A stretch of DNA of 64,000 bases, from NCBI GenBank assembly GCA_025531455.1, contig JAMYHL010000007.1, positions 248,001 through 312,000 of the forward strand, given 5' to 3'. Below are positions 33,996 to 45,108 of the stretch, one piece after another. Origin of the DNA: Apiotrichum sp. Y4204 (Eukaryota; Basidiomycota; Tremellomycetes; Trichosporonales; Trichosporonaceae). The stretch's first letter is position 1. Each line of letters starts with the position of its first letter. The notes under the pieces were generated by a model, which was not told the origin of the DNA, did not search any database, and worked only from the letters and a program-made list of their open reading frames with translations. The translations under genes and the position numbers were made by a program.

Positions 33996-36066
33996 CTAGT
34001 ATCCGTTGAGCGGCATGTTGAGCTGGCGTCAGTTCTGAATCAAATACTCGGCTCACCTCCTGCTGGAGCAAAAAGTTGACGCGGCGCTGCGACTTTGGCG
34101 CGGTGCGTCCGCCGACGGTGCGCATCTCCTGGCACACAAAGCTGTCAGGCGCGCCGAACCACTCCTCGAGCGCATAGTTGCCCTCGGCGCGCGCAATGTG
34201 GGCGCCGTGTCCCGAGAAGAGGTCGAGCGCGAGCTTGGTGTGCGACACACCGCCGTACGTCGTCAGGCAGCGCGGGTTGACGAGAATACGCGCCGGGGTA
34301 AACTCCGAGTTGGGGATCATAAAGTTCGGAAGGTCCTCCTTGGCCGGCGCCTCGGGGGCCGGGTTGGATGCGTCCTCCTCCATGGCGTCAATGTCCGTGC
34401 CCGATTCGTCGTCCTGCTCCTTGCCGTCCTTGCCGGCGTCCTTTTCGGCATCACGGATGGGGACGGCACGCTGCGCGGCGGGGTCGTCCTCATCCTGGAC
34501 CACCTTCTTATCAGCCTTCTTGTCCACCTTCTTGTCCGCCTTCCGGTCAGCGGCCTTCTTAGGCGCGTTGGGAGCAGCCGCGTCCTTGGCGGCGTCCTGG
34601 GCGGCATCCTTGGGGGCATCCCCGAGAGGGTCCTTGGCAGCATTCTCGAGAGGGTCCTTGGCGGCGCCCTTCACCGCGTCCTTGGCCGCAGCCTTGTCGG
34701 CAACCGCCTCCTTCTCCTTGATCTCGACCTGGCGCTTCAGAAGGGGCTTAAAGTTGTCGATCACATTGCCGGGGAAAGAGCGCTTGTGGTTACCGCGGCG
34801 GTGGCCGCGGTTGCTGCCCTTGAGGCCGCTCTTGGCGGCGTCAATCCACAGGTCGCGGCAGAACCACATCTGCGCAGAGTCCATGCACGGTGTCTCGGGG
34901 TCGGCGGCGATCTCGTGTGCAGAAGATATGTTCTGCGCGTTCGGCGAGGCGCGGTACGAGATGCCGCGGTAGTACGACTGCTCGGGGTCGACGACGTGCG
35001 TGCCCGACTCGCAGCAAAAGACCTGGAACGGGAGGTGCTCGGCGTAGCGCTCCGTGCCGACCGGGTCGCGCGGCGGGCCGGCCTCGGGCTTGGACGACGA
35101 ACGCGCCTGGCGGAAGAGGTCGCCTGCAATGTCACGCGTGCGCCAGCGGTCCGAGAAGATGAAGAAGCCATTGTGCTCGGCCCAGTCCATGCCGCAGACC
35201 ATGGCGGCCTTGTTGATCTCGGACACGCGGAGCGATTCGAGGACATCCATCGGGCAGGTGAAGCCCTTGAGCCAGATGACGCGGTGGAACTTGATAGAGC
35301 GCTTCTGGTTGAGCTCGTGGAGCGGCTCGAGCACGGCATTGCGGACCTCGGCCTCCTCGAGCGGGTAGTAGTCGACAGTAAGCGGGGGGATACGGCGGAT
35401 GCGGAAGGCAATGCCGAGGACGGTGAGTACAGCCTCGCAGAGGTCGGAGAGCGTAGGGGTCGAGTCCGTCGACGCCTGGTCGAGCATCGACACGAAAATG
35501 CTGCGAGTGCCGAGACGCCTGGCGAGCTGGACTATAATGGCGAGCTGGTCGACAAGGAAATGGTCCGCCGAGTGCACCACAATAGCAATAAAGTAGAGAT
35601 GGTCCGCACTCGCAAGGTCCTCGTAGTTGTCGTGTCCAGAGTTCTGCCCAAAGGGACGCACCAGCTTCTGGCATGCGGCAGTGACCCATCCGTTGAACTG
35701 GAGGAGATCGTCCACGACCGTCCGCATAACCTGCGTGTCGTGCGCCGTGTCCGATCCAGTGATAAACGGCTTCTGGAAACGCGTCCAAAAGTCCCATATG
35801 CCGTCGGCCACCTCCTCGTCAAAGAGATCGGGACGGTCGTCGCGCCCTATCCGGCTCTGGAGGAACGGGTACTTGTGCACGTCGAGATTCTTCTCCGGCA
35901 ACAGGACGCGCTCAAACACGCCATGGCGCTGAATCTCCTCGGTGCGCTGCCGGGGCCCAAACGCGTAACGGAAGAGCATCACGATGGCGATCAGGATGCC
36001 GCCGCGCAACAGCAACCGCTTGTGTGCGGCGTTGAGCTTGAAGCCGCGGAGGTTGACGTTTGGCAT
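33996..36066 (-). CDS. CMT1: CMT1/CAP59-family alpha-1,3-mannosyltransferase, Golgi type II membrane protein
   Basis: Two exons on the minus strand: 36066-34057 and a tiny last exon 34022-33996 that encodes LNMPLNGY and stop, separated by a 34-nt intron; 678 aa. A short basic cytoplasmic tail (1-20) is followed by one transmembrane segment (about 21-38). The CAP59 mannosyltransferase domain runs from about 115 to 430, with FVSMLDQASTDST, RVIWLKGFTCPMDVLES, MDWAEHNGFFIFSDRWRTRD and, after the insert, ILVNPRCLTTYGG. Relatives transfer mannose in the secretory pathway, and in Cryptococcus some members are required for capsule formation. A highly charged Lys/Ala/Asp insert (34320-34720) splits the domain from its C-terminal block. 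The frame is open for three codons beyond the ATG, but no earlier ATG exists. CMT1 versus another CAP59 paralogue is not settled. Confidence 0.88.
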
Positions 36067-37333
36067 CGTGGGCACGTTTGCGGCTCCGGGCGCAGACAGC
36101 CGGCGGCGGTCGGGGAAGCCCTTGGGCGTTGGTGCTGGGTGGTGAACGGGGTGAAGGGGAGTGCCGGTCGGGATGGAGATGGAGATGGATCAGGGACGGA
36201 ATGACAAGCCGAGAGTGTCAGTCGCGTCGCGAGCCGGAGTGCGGTGACAAAAGGAGTGAGAGAAGCGCACAGATGTGATCGAGAGCGTGCGGAGCGTGGA
36301 GCGAGGCGAGCACGCGTACCGGAATGGAGAGAACAGGGGATGAGGGGGATCGAGATCAAGATCGAGATTGAATGTCGTAAAGCGACGACGCGACAGAAGT
36401 AAGGGGTGCGAAGTGGGCGTGGACGAGAGAAAGAATGGAGAAATTCGACAGACGGCAGGCAGAGAGTGTCCTGTGTGAGCACGATACATTCATTCTTCGG
36501 CGTCGCGGCGTCGACGCTCGGCGCTGTTCGTCGCGCTGGACGCCTGCCAGGACCATTCACGACACTCTCCTGGTCTCCTGGTCTCCTAGCTGCGGGCCGC
36601 TCCTGAATCGCCTTTCACGCCTTCAGGGGCTTTGTGTTGAGGGAATCGACTGCTGCCGCTGGTACTCACAGCTTGGAGGCATGCCGTCTCCGATGCGTTG
36701 AGAGGAACGAGGTCGATGTGTCGGTGTGGTCGTGTCGTGGCGTGTGTCGTTGTGGGGTGGTCGTGAACTGAATGAACTGTAAAAAAGAAGGAGAAAAAAA
36801 GGAAGGGAAGTTGTAGTTTGAGAGACAAATGAACACGGGAACAAGGGACAGGCTGAACAGAACAGAATTCCAACTTTTTAGCACACGAAGAGTTATCCTT
36901 AATAGCCGTCCCCTAGCTCTTGGAGCTTGGCTAGCTTGCAGACTCTATATGATGACCCCACTCCCATTTTATCATGCATCTCCAACTCTGCAAAGAACGC
37001 CGGCCAGAAGCGTGCATGCATGCATGTCCGGTGGTGTGTGTTGCGGCCGTTTGGTCGTGAGGACAGACTGGAGGATGCCGGCAGCGTGGCACGGCCCGGC
37101 GGCAGTGAATTGGCGGACGGGGAGGGAAGTCACTTGCATGTCGTGGCGCCAGGCGTGGCTGAAGGCACAGACAACGGACACCAGCAACTGGCAAGAACCG
37201 AGACAAAAGACAACCAATGCATCGCTAACATGTATCACAGCTGTTCTCCAAGTACCACAAACCCATGCTACTGTTCTCCATGTAACTCTCAGCCTATGCC
37301 CATATCCCAATGTATCCCGTGTCCCAATCTAGT
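36067..37333. other. Intergenic, promoter and leader of the CMT1-like gene
   Basis: 1.27 kb between two genes of the same direction. The part next to the CMT1 start is rich in purine on the plus strand. Frames here (for example 36927-37880 plus) overlap real exons or lack coding bias. Confidence 0.5.
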
Positions 37334-39446
37334 CTACTCATCAATCTCGATGAGCTCGAGCACCTCGGCAATGCGCGCGTTGATCTCGAGGTGTCCGCCA
37401 ACCGCATCGCTGACATCGACGTCCTCGACACCACGCTGGCGTACGGGTCCGAGGCCCGCAACATCTGCTCCTTTTCCATTCGCAATCCCTCTCACGGCGT
37501 CGTGCAGGCTCCCAACAGCCGCCAGGACAAAGTCTCTATCGGACCACGCGTTGACGAGGCGACGGGCGGTGACGCGCCGTGCGGCGGCCCACTCTTCGTC
37601 TGTTGGCGAGGACGGGAGGGAAATGAGGAATGCGCTCTCCACCAATGGCGGGCACGACAGTGTCGCGAGGTGCTGCAGTGCGTGCAGCACCGTGAGTGCG
37701 CCTACAGACGTGCCGATCTGCTGTCAGCAGGCAGAACCACTTGTGTTTGGACTAGACAGCTTGCAGCTAGAACGCATCAAGTGCTTAGAATTCGGGTATG
37801 ATCCCGACTCACCAGAACCACTGGCCGTTCACCCTGTACGCGCTGCGCGAGCACATCGCCGAGCAGGCGCCCCGCTTTGACCGCCGTACCCTGCGCGTTG
37901 GTCCACGCGCTATCGACGCTCGTTGCGGCTTTATCCACCGTCCTGCTATCAGACACGCACACTTTACTCCACTCACAGAGGAAGCGCGGCCGCATCATCT
38001 CCGGGGAGGCGCGCCGCCCACGCCTCGACCTCGCGGCCCGTAGCCAGCATCGCGGCGCTCTCGCAGCGCAGGACAAACACGTCCCTCCCGTCTTTCAGCC
38101 CCGTCGGCACGTCCGAGGCTGTATACGGCAGCGGGGAGTAGGGCGAGTATGGGGAGTATGGGGAGTGTGGCGATACTGGCGAGCCGGCGTCCGAATCGTC
38201 AGTGGCGCGCCCAGATAGAGAGGGAAGTGCGCCGGTCGGCGAACACACCGCGCGCCAGGCGGCCAGCGCCTCGGTGCGCGATTTGAGGAGTCCGGAGACG
38301 ACGATCGTAGCCTGCTGTCAGGAGAGGATAAAATAGCCGCGTACCGTGAGTGTCGGATGGCGCGTAAGAAGCGTGCTCTTTCCCTCGGCCGACTCAGAGT
38401 CGGCAAGGCGGCCAAGGACCTCAGCCCTAACGCGCGCGACCTCTCTCCGCGCCTCGGCATCCTCTTCGTCTTCGTCTTCGTTCTCCGCACCCCAGTCGCC
38501 CCGCAGGTCGTCCACCTCGTCCTCGCTCGGCCGCGTGCCCGCCGACACCTCCACAAAGCCAAACTCGTCGATGCCCCACCACCGCTCCACGCTCCACCCC
38601 GCGAGCCCGCCCCCCGTCAGCCCGAACAACGCCCCGAGCACCATTGGCGCCGCAGTCGCGGATAACACTGTTCCGAGGCCAAGCGGCGCAAGAAATCCCG
38701 CGAGGGCTGGTGCCGCAAGCCCGCCAGTCACGCCGATGAGCACGCCGCCGACCACAACCCCTGCGCCCGTGGCTACCGTCAGAGATCAACCCACGCGAGA
38801 ACTCACCAAACCCGCGTCCGAGACGCCATCCACTCTTCGCCGTCCTCTCCGTCCCTTCCAGCTCCAGAGCGGCCGCGAGGCCGGCGCCAACCGCAGCCTC
38901 GACGCGGGGGAGGAGCGCCGAGTCGAGGCCGAGCAGCGCGAGTGTGCGGTGCGCGACGGCGCGCGCGACGGGCGAGTACGCGACGTGTGAAGTTGGCGGC
39001 TGGGAGGATTTCGGCGATGATGGTGATGAAGATGGTGATGGTGATTGGGATCGAGTTTCCTCAGGGAGGAGGGCTGCTTGGATAAGACACTTTGCAATGC
39101 GTTCCCTTTCCGCGTCGCTCCATCCCCCGCGATCAGAGGCCGCGCGCGCAACGTCCTCGGGCTCGACGTCGCATGGGAGCATGTCCCGCTCTAGATCTAG
39201 GAGATGGAGGAGGTTGGCGAGCCACGCGTCCGCCCCGCCCCCGTGGAACCACTCGGCGCCGGCGGGCGGGCGCTGGGCGGCGCTCACGGCCGCGAGACCC
39301 AGGACGATGCGTAGCGCGGCGGGGAGGACCTCCTGTCCGGCCTCCTTTTTCGGACTGTGCTTGATGTCGGGCGGATCGGGGGCGGGAGTGGGAGTGGGAG
39401 TGGGGGTCGCGAACATGGTGCGCGGGATGGACAATCCAAACACCAT
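37334..39446 (-). CDS. DUF726 family putative alpha/beta hydrolase (MIL1/TMCO4-like)
   Basis: Five exons on the minus strand: 39446-38807, 38772-38345, 38311-37977, 37942-37813 and 37717-37334; introns are 34, 33, 34 and 95 nt; 638 aa. A helical N-terminal region is followed by a Gly/Ala-rich hydrophobic block (ATGAGVVVGGVLIGVTGG..., about 214-285) that may form hairpin membrane segments. Joining exons 4 and 5 creates VVLIGTSVGA, a GxSxG nucleophile elbow, followed by the DUF726-type block with RRLVNAWSDRDFVL and DVDVSDAVGGHLEI. The yeast relative Mil1 interacts with clathrin-adaptor AP-1 components; enzymatic activity is not established in the family. A loop in exon 3 holds a repeated Ser-Pro-Tyr stretch (38127-38172). 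Confidence 0.88.
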
Positions 39447-40158
39447 GCGAATCGTGAGATCGGGCGTAGCTCGAGTAATCGCTGTAAGTTCCTTTGTCTC
39501 GTGTTTTGGTGTCGGTCTGGAACGCTGGAACGCTGTACAGTGGGTCGTGAGGCGGACTTTTGACGGATGACGTCAAGCAACTGGCTGAGAGTCCAGATTT
39601 GGCTGGGCGGGACTTGGCGGGATGGGACTTTTGCAGATGGGGATGAGGATACCCAAGTGATGGTTAGAGTGTTATCAGTCGCATGTGTCTACGGCCCAGT
39701 CCAGGCTCCTCGTTGATGGGTGTGGACACGGGGAGTGTGGACCACTCGACCACACGGGCCGGAGAGCCACACGGCCACACGGGCCGGAGCTCTGTCCGTG
39801 CGGCGACGCGACTGCGTGGAGGGCCTGGAGTACCGAGGGCAGCAGGTGCGAACAGGTGAGTGCATGAGTGCAGAGTACGAGTATACGAGTGCAGCAATCG
39901 ACATGTGATGACTGATCGAAGTGATGCACGAGTCAAGAGCCAGAATATGACGAGATACGAAGGCCGGCACGAGCTGATGGTGCCATACTAGACACATGTA
40001 CACGGAGACCAAGAGTGCATGTGGAAAATGGAGATAATGATGTATGTAGTGTCCTGGGTGGGCGCCGAGTCGTGACCTGCGACTCGAGTGCTGGCGATGG
40101 ATAACGCCGGGCTGATGATAACGAAAGCAATGGCATTAGAGCGCTACACAACTTGCCA
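39447..40158. other. Intergenic
   Basis: 712 bp upstream of the DUF726 gene and downstream of the next minus-strand gene. It includes a short duplicated CACACGGGCCGGAG unit at 39755-39792. No gene seen. Confidence 0.55.
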
Positions 40159-41189
40159 TTACTCCTCGTCGTGCTCGTGGTTGTGGTGCACCTTGAGCTC
40201 CAGCTCATCCTCCTGAAGCGGCTCCTCATCGGGGATGATCGGCTCCGGCTGCTCCTCCACTGCCGGCGCGGGCTCCGGCTCGGTGTTGGCCTCGTCGGCG
40301 GCGATTGGGCCGTCGGGAATGTTATAGTAATCCTCCTCGGGCATCTGGCCAGCGCGCACCGCGCCGTCGTTGCGCTGCTTGTTCATCCATGCGCCCTGGG
40401 GTCAGCGGAACTCTGAGAATCGTGTGGAGCGTAGAGGCAAGAAGCGCTGATTCCAGATTATGTGATACGGTGTACGACGCGTTGGACGCGCGAACGCGCA
40501 GATCGAGATCGCGTGGACCCTGCCACGCCCTCGATCCAACGCTTTTCCCACAGCACACAACCTTATCAGGCGTTCCGCCCCATGGTCACCCACGACTCAC
40601 CGCATTAGGGCGCTGCTTCCGCTGCCACTGCTGCTCGAGCGCGCGCTGCTCCGCCTGTGCCGCCATGGCCGCCTCGCGCAGCCTGCGGCCCTCGACAACA
40701 TCGCCGACCGGGCCGCCCATCACGAACGCGCTCTCCGCCGTCGGCGCCTGCGCCTCGGGGTCCACGTAGCCGATGCCCGCGAGTGCTCCGAAGAAGATGA
40801 ACAGCGCGCTGGAGGGTTGAGGTAGAGGTGTAGAGGGGTTGATATGCGGATAAGAGGGTAGGCGCGGCGTCAGCTCAAGTGACCGAGAAACCACATTTCG
40901 ATCCGGAGGTGATATCTCCCCCAGCTCCAAGCTCCCACTCAACTCACGTCATGAACACGATCAAGAACGGCAAATTGCCTCGCCGCAAGGCACGCATCCC
41001 TCGCGCGGCAATCGAGCGGCCCAGCACATCAAGGTTGAGCGGCCGCGACCCGCGCGACTTGTACTCGACATCAGCGGCGGAGGAGGCGGACGGCCCACTC
41101 AACGGCCGCTCCTTGTCGCGGCTGCGTGCGTGGAGCGATGTGTCCGAGTAGCCGCGCTCCATGGTGTCGAAGATCTCGTTTTTGGGCAT
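40159..41189 (-). CDS. Single-pass membrane protein, unrecognised
   Basis: Three exons on the minus strand: 41189-40948, 40808-40601 and 40395-40159, with introns of 139 and 205 nt; 228 aa. Residues 1-72 are Ser/Arg-rich and cytoplasmic-looking. One transmembrane segment at about 74-98 (FLIVFMTALFIFFGALAGIGYV) is assembled across the first splice. The rest is hydrophilic: an Ala/Gln/Arg-rich helix (QAEQRALEQQWQRKQRP), then DGPIAADEANTEPEPAPAVEE acidic-proline sequence ending in HHNHEHDEE. The layout, short basic N-terminus then TM then stem, resembles a type II Golgi/ER protein without an enzymatic domain. The splice frame and codon use support a real gene. No family is assigned. Confidence 0.75.
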
Positions 41190-43318
41190 GATGCAGAAGA
41201 GGGAATGGGAAAGAGTGGTGGTGACCGGCGACGGCGGAGGGTTCCGGGATGGGTCGGCGTGTCAATGGCGGCGACTAGATGCGTGTAGTGCTAGTGACTA
41301 GTGCTGGCCGTGCTGGTACACCGTGTGTCGTGTCTGCGCGGAAAATAAATAGATAAAAAATCAACGTGCCAACAGTGCCCGGCGCTAACAATTCTAGAGA
41401 CCCCGCGGTGGTCGATTGTCTAAGGCGTTTAGGGCGTTCTGATAATGGGCTGTAAAATGGGGGCGCAGAGAAGCGATAACGAAGGACGTTTATGATGAGG
41501 GTGTGGCTTGGTGTGAGTGAGACCGAAAGTGCAGTGGAAGAGTTGAGAGAGAGTGAGAAGAGAAGAGGTGCGGATGCGATGCGATGCAAGGAGGGGTGTT
41601 GTTGTTGAATGCTGTCCGGTTACAAGAAGTGGGTGGTGTTGCAGTTGAAACGATCTCGGAGAGAGAGACGAGAGGAGAGGAGAGGAGCAGAATGCATCTC
41701 GTGTAGGGAAAGAGATCTGCGCGGGATCCTCTGCCGATCCGCGGATCCCGCGCGCCGTGCCAGCAGCTTGCCTAGCTTGCCGCGTTTACACGTTTTTCCA
41801 CGTGCCAACTCTGTCCAAAACGCAAAAAAAAAAAAGAGCACCAAAAAAAGTGAAGAAAAGGGCCAAAGGGCCAAAGGTTTATCCTATCTGGTCCTGTTCC
41901 TTTCGTTCTTGATTCTCTGCTCTGACTTCTACTGCTGCCCCCGTCGTCACGACATCCGAAACTCTAACAATCTAGTCTTGCTCTCCTCTGCCTCGGAGCA
42001 GCTCTGGGAGAGGAGAGGGTACGACGGGAGGTCATTAGAGATACAGGGGACTCAACCCAGGATTTGGGTGATACGGACTGATATCGGACTCACATCTCCT
42101 CACCATCACTCAAGACTGAGATCTACATCAAGACCGATATCAACATCAAGACCGCGATTGTGAATCGTTCTCATTGTCCCTACACCGTTATCGTTCAACC
42201 CGCACCACCCGCATCACCCGCATCACCCGCACGTGGTGTTGACAACCTAGCTTGGCGGATTTCGTGGTCGTCAAGGCCATGGAGCTTGGACGGCGTTTCA
42301 CGCCCGTGCTAAACTTTGGATGGAGCCAACTCTGGAGCCTATTATGAGATGGGGGAGTGAGTCCGGCGGCGGTTCTTCGCCGTTGCCGCTATTGTGAGGC
42401 GATAATAGGTTGCAGATTACGGTTGCAGGCTTCGGTGGGAGTTGCCACGGCCCTTCTCCTCAGAGTACTCTCAGAGTACCACGTAGTTGGGGACGTCACG
42501 CTCGGCGTAACTGTCGCAAGGCTGGAATCAGGGGTCGGGGGTCGGTGAGGTCACAGTGATCAGCAGACAGAGGACAGGATCGAGGATAGGCAAGTCAAGC
42601 CTGTCCACTCAGCACCCATCCAGGATGATGTCGGAGTGATGTCGGACCAACTCGGCGCCCATGTCCCCGCCGAACCCCGGTGGCCGCCATCCATGATGCT
42701 GACCGCCCCGCCTGATATCTCCTAGCCTTACGTTGGCTCAGACTCAGGCTCTGACTCAGTTACGAGTGCCGCGGGCGTAACCCAAGTGACGGTAGTGTGT
42801 CCTTGGTGTGGCATTTGTTGTATTGTCCTAGGTGAGGCACATGGTGGGAAATGGGAATGTGGTTGGGTGCTGTTGAGCTAACAGATATGAGCGAGATCTG
42901 ATCTGGGATATGGTTGACTCCATTTAGTTTCGTTCCTCTCACGAACATAATCACAGAGTTGTGCACGGCATGGCCAGGCTCGACCAGCCATCTTCCTCTC
43001 GGTCACGAACTTCACATTCCATCTTTGAGCGCAAGCGTCGACTTTCAAGGTGTGTACCCCGCTCAACATGTGGCCCACGTGCGAAGTGAAGCGCGCCAAG
43101 ACCTCGGACAACCGATGGATGTGAGAGCGGGGGAAGCTGGTGGGATTGGGGGAGTTGCGAGGTGCGAGGTGCGAGCTGCGAGCTGCGAGTTGAGGTGGTC
43201 AGCTTATAGCTTGGGATCTGGTAATCTCTCCATTCAATCAGTTCGGTCAGCCAGTCTCTCCGGCAAGTACCACCCCAGCTCAAGCCTCTGGCCCATACCA
43301 AATGCAATGCAATGTAAT
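41190..43318. other. Intergenic
   Basis: 2.1 kb upstream of the membrane-protein gene and downstream of the LRR-like gene. Contains an A12 run at 41824-41835, a short CCCGCATCA-type tandem repeat near 42200-42231 and TGCGAG-type units at 43156-43189. No gene supported. Confidence 0.5.
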
Positions 43319-44702
43319 CTAAAACGCGATATCGACCCACCGCCTCCTCCCCCGATTAACCGCCTCTTTGACCATTGCGCGCGAGAGGCTCTCCCCCTTT
43401 TCCTCCCCGCGGCCGAGGTTGCCCCGCATACCCAGGCGGCGGAGGGAGGGCAGCGTTGTGGGTGTGCTGAAGAGAGCGTGCAGGACCGGATGCGGGAGGA
43501 TCGGGAGGTGCGAAATGTCCAGGACCTGCGGTCAGGGGGAATAATGAAGGCAGCTATCGAGAGCGATGTAGCTGCTAATAGTACATCTTGTTCTGGCCAG
43601 GAATTCCTGTGGAGGTGCGCGCATAGGCGGCTTAACCTCGGTACATGGACTTCGGCCACTCTACACTCACCTGCAACACGTTCATCTTCCTGGCCAGCAC
43701 ACCTAGCCCGCGCTCCCAGCTCGCGTACCCCTCGGCGCTGCGCGCGCCCGCGAGCCCAAGTGCACGGAGCGCAGCTGGCAGAGCGGCAACGACCCGATCC
43801 AGCGCGGGAAGAGTCGCAAATGCAAGATCTACGCTCGTGAGGCTTAGTGCGTGCAGGCGGGGCACGTCCTGCAGGAGGCGGAGCGGCGCAGGGTGGCCCG
43901 CGAGCGAGAGATGCGAGAGCGTCGGTGTGGGATCTTCGTCCCAGTCTGCGTTGGTATCCGTGTTCTCCGTGACCCTCACTGGGCTGTCATTCCCGTCCCC
44001 CTCCTCCCCCTCCACCTTCCCTTCACGCCGCTCGTAGTCCAGCAACACGCGGATTGCGCCGTCACCGAGTTTAAGGGAGCGTAGTGCCGACTCGGCGAGA
44101 ATCCGCCCCCTGAGACCGACACTCAGCTCGCGCGCAGCGTACAGCATCGCCTCGGCCATTTCCCCCGCAGAGTGCTCGGCCGTCGAGTGGCGCATCTCAA
44201 TCGTGTCAATAACCACCCCGACACACATGCGGACAAGCGTCGGCGGCGGCGGCGCGTCTAAAGGTTCCTGTTGCGCTTCGCGGTCAGATGCAAGAAACGC
44301 CGCTGCCACTCGCGTTTCGCGCGCGACGAACCCCGCATCCTCGACTTTCTCCGGCGGCGGCGCCACTTTCTCCCGTCCCTGCCGCCAGGAGCGCGGCGGC
44401 GCCGGGCCAGCGACGGCGCGCGCTGCACGCGCATGCGCAACCTGTTCTCGTCGTAGCAGCTCGGCACTGGCGTTAATGACACCTTGGGAGATTACCTACG
44501 GATGCACGTCGCCGTCGCCCCAATGTGGTGGGCGCTCGCGGTCTGACGGCGGTGCGCTGGTGGGAACCACGGGAGCTACCGGCTGCGCCTGCCGAGAATT
44601 ACTCAGGAGCTCGTTGACGCTGCGCTCGCGGTCGCGGCGCGCCGGCTCGGTGCGCGCGGGTGCGCCGAGAAAGTGCTTGAACGTGAGGGAGTGTTTTGGC
44701 AT
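43319..44702 (-). CDS. Hypothetical protein with leucine-rich-repeat-like C-terminal half
   Basis: Three exons on the minus strand: 44702-44500, 44466-43671 and 43525-43319; introns are 33 and 145 nt; 401 aa. Without the 33-nt intron (donor GTAGGT) an in-frame TAG would end the protein after 68 residues, so the intron is needed. The N-terminus begins MPKHSLTFKHFLG, is basic and disordered, and is followed by a helical region (to about 230). The C-terminal part has leucine-rich-repeat-like strands, for example LSHLSLAGHPAPLRLLQDV and LHALSLTSVDLAFATLPAL, finishing after the last splice with VLDISHLPILPHPVLHALF. No F-box or catalytic motif is seen. It shares a 406-bp divergent promoter with AMS1. 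Function unknown. Confidence 0.78.
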
Positions 44703-45108
44703 TCTTTTCGGTATTTTCGTGGCCTGGAGACTTGGCTGCTGGCGTGTGCGCTTCGGGCCTAGCCTCCAGGCCTGGAGAGATGGTGTAGAGTAGAGTGGCG
44801 AGATGAAGATTTGTCTTGATGTGGATGTGGTGGATGTTGCGGTGATGAATGTCGGGAATGCCGAGAATGGCTTTATGATGAGGAATTGCCACTGTATACC
44901 CCAGATTATACCCCGCATCTACCGCTTGTGGGCGGTAACGGCGGCGGGTAGCAGACGTCATGTGCGCATCTGTTGCATCTCCCAGCTGCGCACCTTTGAA
45001 GCGGAGGAGTGACCGGAGAGAGACACGCGTGTACACGATGCAGCACAAGCACCGCCATCTTGCTGTTGCTTTCCCCTCCATCCATCCATCCACTCTACAG
45101 CATCCACC
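44703..45108. promoter_or_regulatory. Divergent promoter of LRR-like gene and AMS1
   Basis: 406 bp between the two ATGs. No TATA box is apparent. The AMS1 side has a TCCATCCATCCATCCAC repeat shortly before the ATG. Confidence 0.55.

Noticed and set aside
36067..36075. Start of the CMT1-like protein three codons earlier
   Set aside because: The codon at 36075 is GTG; the first ATG is at 36066 and gives a normal type II membrane start.
42914..43840. 308-codon plus-strand frame
   Set aside because: It lies antisense to two exons of the LRR-like gene, whose splice sites and frame are well supported.
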